NCBI GenBank assembly: GCA_020099315.1
Contig: CP083650.1
Span: 496,001 to 560,000 of the forward strand
Source: Citrobacter europaeus
Lineage (GTDB): Bacteria; Pseudomonadota; Gammaproteobacteria; Enterobacterales; Enterobacteriaceae
Direction: 5' to 3'
Length of the DNA stretch: 64,000 nt
Both the position numbers and the translations under genes were made by a program. Positions 60,704 to 64,000 of this stretch are shown piece by piece (position 1 is the first letter of the stretch; every line of letters starts with the position of its first letter). Below the pieces are notes generated by a model, which had not been told where the DNA came from, ran no database searches, and worked only from the letters and a program-made list of their open reading frames with translations.

Positions 60704-61735
60704 TCAGGCTTTTTTCGCCTGGCGCGTCATGACGGTGCGATAGACCTTAAAGCGCCCGGTCTGCGCGATAACTTCGTGGAAGCCAAACACTTCATCCAGT
60801 ACCTTCGGATAAGGCAGGAAGGCGTTCGCCACGATACGCAGCTCACCGCCGCTGTTGAGGTGGCGCACTGCGCCGCGAATCAGCGTTTGCGCGGCATCGA
60901 GGCTGGTCTGCATCCCATCGTGGAACGGTGGGTTGGAGATGATCATATCAAAGCGACCCGTCACGTCAGAAAAGACGTTACTGGCGATGACGTCACCTTC
61001 AATCCCGTTGGCGGCAAGCGTTGCGCGGCTGGCTTCAACCGCGGCGGCGCTAACATCGCACAGGGTTAAGCGCACTTTTGGCGAGTGGCTGGCTAGCGCG
61101 ACGGAGAGTACGCCCGCGCCACAGCCGACATCCAGAACTTTGCCTTTGGTGTGTGGCGTCAGCGTGGAGAGCAGCAGTTGGCTGCCAACATCCAGGCCGT
61201 CGCGGCTGAATACGCCCGGCAGCGTTTTGATGGTCAGATTTTCGGTCTGGTATTCATCCCAGTATTTTTCGGCATCAAAGACCGGCTGTTTTTCCAGACG
61301 ACCATGGTACAGGCCACAGCGACGCGCGCTGTCGACTTTGTTCAACGGCGCGTATTCGGCCAGCATCTGCTCTGCGCTACGTACGCCGCTGCGGTTCTCA
61401 CCTACCACAAAAATATCAGTACCAACCGGTAACAGCGAAAGAAGGTTCATCAACTGGAACTGGGCTTCCGGCTTATTCTTCGGCCAGTAGTAGATTAACG
61501 TATCGCTATCGCCGACGTCATCGGCCTGCGCGACGAGGCTGAAGCGGACGTTGTCGCCCATCTGGCGGTTAAGCACCTGCCAGTGGTGAAGCTGCTGAGT
61601 GTGCGCACGGCTGGCGGCGCTTTCAAAATGGGCAGGCAGGTCATCCTGCAAATCACCGGCAAACAGAATACGGCTTTGTTCGAAATCATCACTGTGGCGC
61701 AGCAAGACTTCACTTGCCGGGGTAAAAGCAGACAT
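60704..61735 (-). CDS. rsmC: RsmC, 16S rRNA m2G1207 methyltransferase
   Basis: 343 residues, E. coli length. Tandem-domain enzyme: inactive N-terminal methyltransferase-like half, then the catalytic half with SAM motif VLDVGCGAGVLSVALA and the NPPF motif (IISNPPFHDGM) for N2-guanine methylation. Modifies G1207 in the small ribosomal subunit. Divergent from holD. Confidence 0.96.
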   Translation of the reverse strand: MSAFTPASEVLLRHSDDFEQSRILFAGDLQDDLPAHFESAASRAHTQQLHHWQVLNRQMGDNVRFSLVAQADDVGDSDTLIYYWPKNKPEAQFQLMNLLSLLPVGTDIFVVGENRSGVRSAEQMLAEYAPLNKVDSARRCGLYHGRLEKQPVFDAEKYWDEYQTENLTIKTLPGVFSRDGLDVGSQLLLSTLTPHTKGKVLDVGCGAGVLSVALASHSPKVRLTLCDVSAAAVEASRATLAANGIEGDVIASNVFSDVTGRFDMIISNPPFHDGMQTSLDAAQTLIRGAVRHLNSGGELRIVANAFLPYPKVLDEVFGFHEVIAQTGRFKVYRTVMTRQAKKA

Positions 61736-61837
61736 GGAGTGCTCCTTAAATTGTACAGCGGGGGATTATAGTTGTTTGATGGCGCGGATTCGACAAATTT
61801 GCTATATTTGCGCCCCTGATTACAGGAGTGTTTCGCT

Positions 61838-62251
61838 ATGACATCCCGACGAGACTGGCAGTTACAGCAACTGGGCATTACGCAGTGGTCGTTGCGTCGT
61901 CCTGGCGCACTGCAGGGCGAGATCGCGATTTCAATTCCTGCGCATGTCCGTTTGGTGATGGTTGCTGCACAGTTACCCGTGCTAACCGAACCGTTGATGA
62001 GCGATATTTTACGCGCATTAACCGTCAGCCCGGATCAGGTTTTACAACTGACGCCTGACCGTGTCGCCATGCTGCCGCAGGGCAGCCGCTGTAATAGCTG
62101 GCGGCTGGGAACCGATGAGCCGCTGCTGCTGGAGGGCGCTCAGGTCGCGAGTCCTGCGTTTAATGAATTACGGGAAAACCCAGCGGCCCGCGCCGCGTTA
62201 TGGCAACAAATCTGCGCATATGAACACGATTTCTTCCCTCGAGCCGACTGA
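61838..62251 (+). CDS. holD: HolD, DNA polymerase III psi subunit
   Basis: 137 residues, E. coli length. Conserved MTSRRDWQLQQLGITQWSLRRPGALQGEIAI start, the chi-binding N-terminus. Links the clamp loader tau complex to chi and SSB. AGGAGTG precedes the start. Overlaps rimI by 32 nt, as in E. coli. Confidence 0.95.
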   Translation: MTSRRDWQLQQLGITQWSLRRPGALQGEIAISIPAHVRLVMVAAQLPVLTEPLMSDILRALTVSPDQVLQLTPDRVAMLPQGSRCNSWRLGTDEPLLLEGAQVASPAFNELRENPAARAALWQQICAYEHDFFPRAD

Positions 62252-62666
62252 TTTACCTGCAGCATTTCAGATTGAAAAACGCGCCCACGCTTTTCCGTGG
62301 AGTGAAAAAACATTTGCCAGCAACCAGGGCGATCGCTACCTCAATTTTCAGTTGAGGGTTGGCGACGTGATGGCCGCCTTTGCGATTACGCAGGTCGTGC
62401 TGGATGAAGCTACGCTGTTCAATATCGCCGTTGATCCTGACTTTCAGCGCCGGGGCCTGGGGCGTGAGCTGCTGGAGCACCTGATCGATGAGCTGGAAAA
62501 ACGTGGCATTTTGACCCTGTGGCTTGAGGTGCGCGCCTCAAATGCTGCCGCTATCGCGCTATATGAAAGCCTGGGCTTTAACGAGGCAACGATCCGGCGC
62601 AATTACTATCCGACGGCCGATGGTCATGAAGATGCCATTATCATGGCATTGCCAATCAGCATGTAA
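62220..62666 (+). CDS. rimI: RimI, ribosomal protein S18 N-acetyltransferase
   Basis: 148 residues from ATG 62220 (MNTISSLEPTDL), inside the end of holD. GNAT fold: NIAVDPDFQRRGLGRELLEHL acetyl-CoA loop and ASNAAAIALYESLGF. Acetylates the N-terminal alanine of S18. The longer frame from 62061 runs through holD and is not real. Confidence 0.96.
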   Translation: MNTISSLEPTDLPAAFQIEKRAHAFPWSEKTFASNQGDRYLNFQLRVGDVMAAFAITQVVLDEATLFNIAVDPDFQRRGLGRELLEHLIDELEKRGILTLWLEVRASNAAAIALYESLGFNEATIRRNYYPTADGHEDAIIMALPISM

Positions 62667-62677
62667 GACAAGGTGTA

Positions 62678-63361
62678 ATGATGAAGAAGTGGGACTGGAT
62701 TTTCTTTGATGCCGACGAAACGCTGTTTACGTTTGACTCGTTTACCGGCTTACAGCGGATGTTTCTCGACTATAGCATTACTTTTACCGCTGAAGATTTT
62801 CAGGACTACCAGGCTGTAAATAAACCGCTGTGGGTGGATTATCAAAACGGCGCGATTACCTCATTACAACTGCAGCATGCCCGTTTCCAGAGCTGGGCTG
62901 AACGCCTGAAGGTCGAGCCAGGCCAGCTTAACGACGCATTCATCAATGCGATGGCGGAAATCTGCTCGCCGTTGCCAGGGGCGGTTTCTCTGCTCAATGC
63001 GATTCGTGGTAAAGCGAAAATCGGCATCATTACTAACGGCTTTACGGCGTTGCAACAAATCCGCCTTGAGCGGACGGGGCTGCGCGACTATTTCGACCTG
63101 CTGGTGATTTCTGAGCAGGTTGGCGTGGCAAAACCCGATCCCCGTATTTTTGACCATGCGCTGGAGCAGGCGGGCAATCCTGACCGTTCCCGCGTGCTGA
63201 TGGTGGGTGACACCGCAGAGTCCGATATTCTTGGCGGCATTAACGCCGGGCTATCCACCTGCTGGCTAAATACGCACCACCGCGAGCAGCCAGCGGGCAT
63301 TCAGCCCACCTGGACCGTAGCGTCATTAAGCGAACTGGAGCAACTCCTGTGTAAACACTGA
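62678..63361 (+). CDS. yjjG: YjjG, pyrimidine nucleotidase (HAD family)
   Basis: 227 residues from ATG 62678, or 226 from the adjacent ATG 62681. HAD motif I FFDADETLF, motif II IITNGF, motif III Lys in GVAKPDP and motif IV GDTAESDI. Dephosphorylates non-canonical pyrimidine nucleoside monophosphates in the cytoplasm (house-cleaning). 11 bp after rimI. Confidence 0.94.
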   Translation: MMKKWDWIFFDADETLFTFDSFTGLQRMFLDYSITFTAEDFQDYQAVNKPLWVDYQNGAITSLQLQHARFQSWAERLKVEPGQLNDAFINAMAEICSPLPGAVSLLNAIRGKAKIGIITNGFTALQQIRLERTGLRDYFDLLVISEQVGVAKPDPRIFDHALEQAGNPDRSRVLMVGDTAESDILGGINAGLSTCWLNTHHREQPAGIQPTWTVASLSELEQLLCKH

Positions 63362-63453
63362 TTGCCTCCCCCCCGTTGATGGGTAAAATAGCCGCAATTT
63401 TTCGTATTCAACTTGCACGGCCCGTTGCCGTGGTTACCTAAGAAGATTTGACT

Positions 63454-64000
63454 ATGACGTTGTCTCCTTATTTGCAAGAGGTGGCCAAACGCCGCACTTT
63501 TGCCATTATTTCTCACCCGGATGCCGGTAAAACGACAATTACTGAAAAGGTACTGTTATTCGGACAGGCGATTCAGACCGCCGGTACGGTAAAAGGCCGT
63601 GGCTCCAGCCAACATGCCAAATCTGACTGGATGGAAATGGAAAAGCAGCGTGGTATCTCGATTACCACCTCCGTAATGCAGTTCCCGTACCATGACTGCC
63701 TGGTCAACCTGCTGGATACCCCGGGGCACGAAGACTTCTCCGAAGATACTTACCGTACCCTGACGGCGGTGGACTGCTGCCTGATGGTTATTGACGCCGC
63801 AAAAGGCGTTGAGGACAGGACCCGTAAGCTGATGGAAGTTACCCGTCTGCGCGATACGCCAATCCTGACCTTTATGAACAAACTCGACCGCGATATCCGC
63901 GATCCGATGGAGCTGCTGGATGAAGTCGAGAACGAACTGAAAATCGGCTGTGCGCCGATCACCTGGCCGATTGGCTGCGGTAAGTTGTTCAAAGGCGTCT
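63454..64000 (+). CDS. prfC: PrfC, peptide chain release factor RF3 (3' truncated by window)
   Basis: First 182 codons from ATG 63454 ([10 protein letters not shown]), with no stop before the window ends. Translation GTPase: P-loop HPDAGKTT, switch [10 protein letters not shown], and NKLDRD for guanine. Frees RF1/RF2 from ribosomes after termination. The family is about 529 residues, so roughly two thirds lie outside. Confidence 0.95.

Overview
This window is chromosomal DNA of an enterobacterium. Most of it follows the E. coli K-12 region from gntP-uxuAB to prfC (the leuX-to-fhuF side of the chromosome), and most proteins look close to their E. coli counterparts from memory. A TnaB/TutB-like aromatic permease with a private pyridoxal-kinase paralogue at the left edge fits a Citrobacter-type genome (tyrosine phenol-lyase carriers). 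The genus is an inference; nothing here was searched against a database.

Left part (1-12.5 kb): aromatic amino-acid permease and PdxY-like kinase; a lactate module (lactate permease divergent from lutABC); gntP divergent from uxuA-uxuB, followed by uxuR, with UxuR-type operators, a CRP-like site and intrinsic terminators. From 12.5 to 15 kb, where K-12 carries iraD-hypT-iadA, there is a small ribbon-helix-helix protein, a general porin and a small membrane protein.

Middle (15-33 kb): yjiJ, a DUF3343 / yjiL / yjiM iron-sulfur enzyme operon, a GNAT enzyme, yjiN, a LysR-regulated dicarboxylate-type symporter plus C-S lyase, mdtM, an AraC/LysE pair, an intact rpnD, yjiR (MocR), yjiS, and a MarR-HlyD-DUF2955 export operon.

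Immigration-control region (33-36.5 kb): two near-identical BIME repeats bracket AT-rich cargo. It holds an orphan type VI secretion cassette (Tlde1-like L,D-transpeptidase toxin, signal-peptide immunity candidate, Hcp), a chimeric gene joining the first ~50 codons of hsdR to the last ~70 of symE, and mrr. The fusion reads as the scar of a deletion that removed hsdR, hsdM, hsdS and the start of symE. These are the most unusual features of the window.

Right part (36.5-64 kb): yjiA-yjiX-btsT with BtsR-like and CRP sites and an ERIC element in the btsT leader; tsr with a sigma-28 promoter; the L-galactonate genes lgoT, lgoR and lgoD, with a linked uxaB paralogue that would catalyse the next step; opgB, yjjA, dnaC-dnaT, yjjB-yjjP, yjjQ-bglJ, a YbaK-like deacylase, an orphan PTS EIIC, Fur-boxed fhuF and yjjZ around a diguanylate cyclase, three tRNA-Leu(CAG) genes, rsmC, holD-rimI-yjjG, and the start of prfC, which runs off the window.

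No CRISPR array, insertion sequence, rRNA or prophage was seen. Family and K-12 comparisons are from memory of the proteins.
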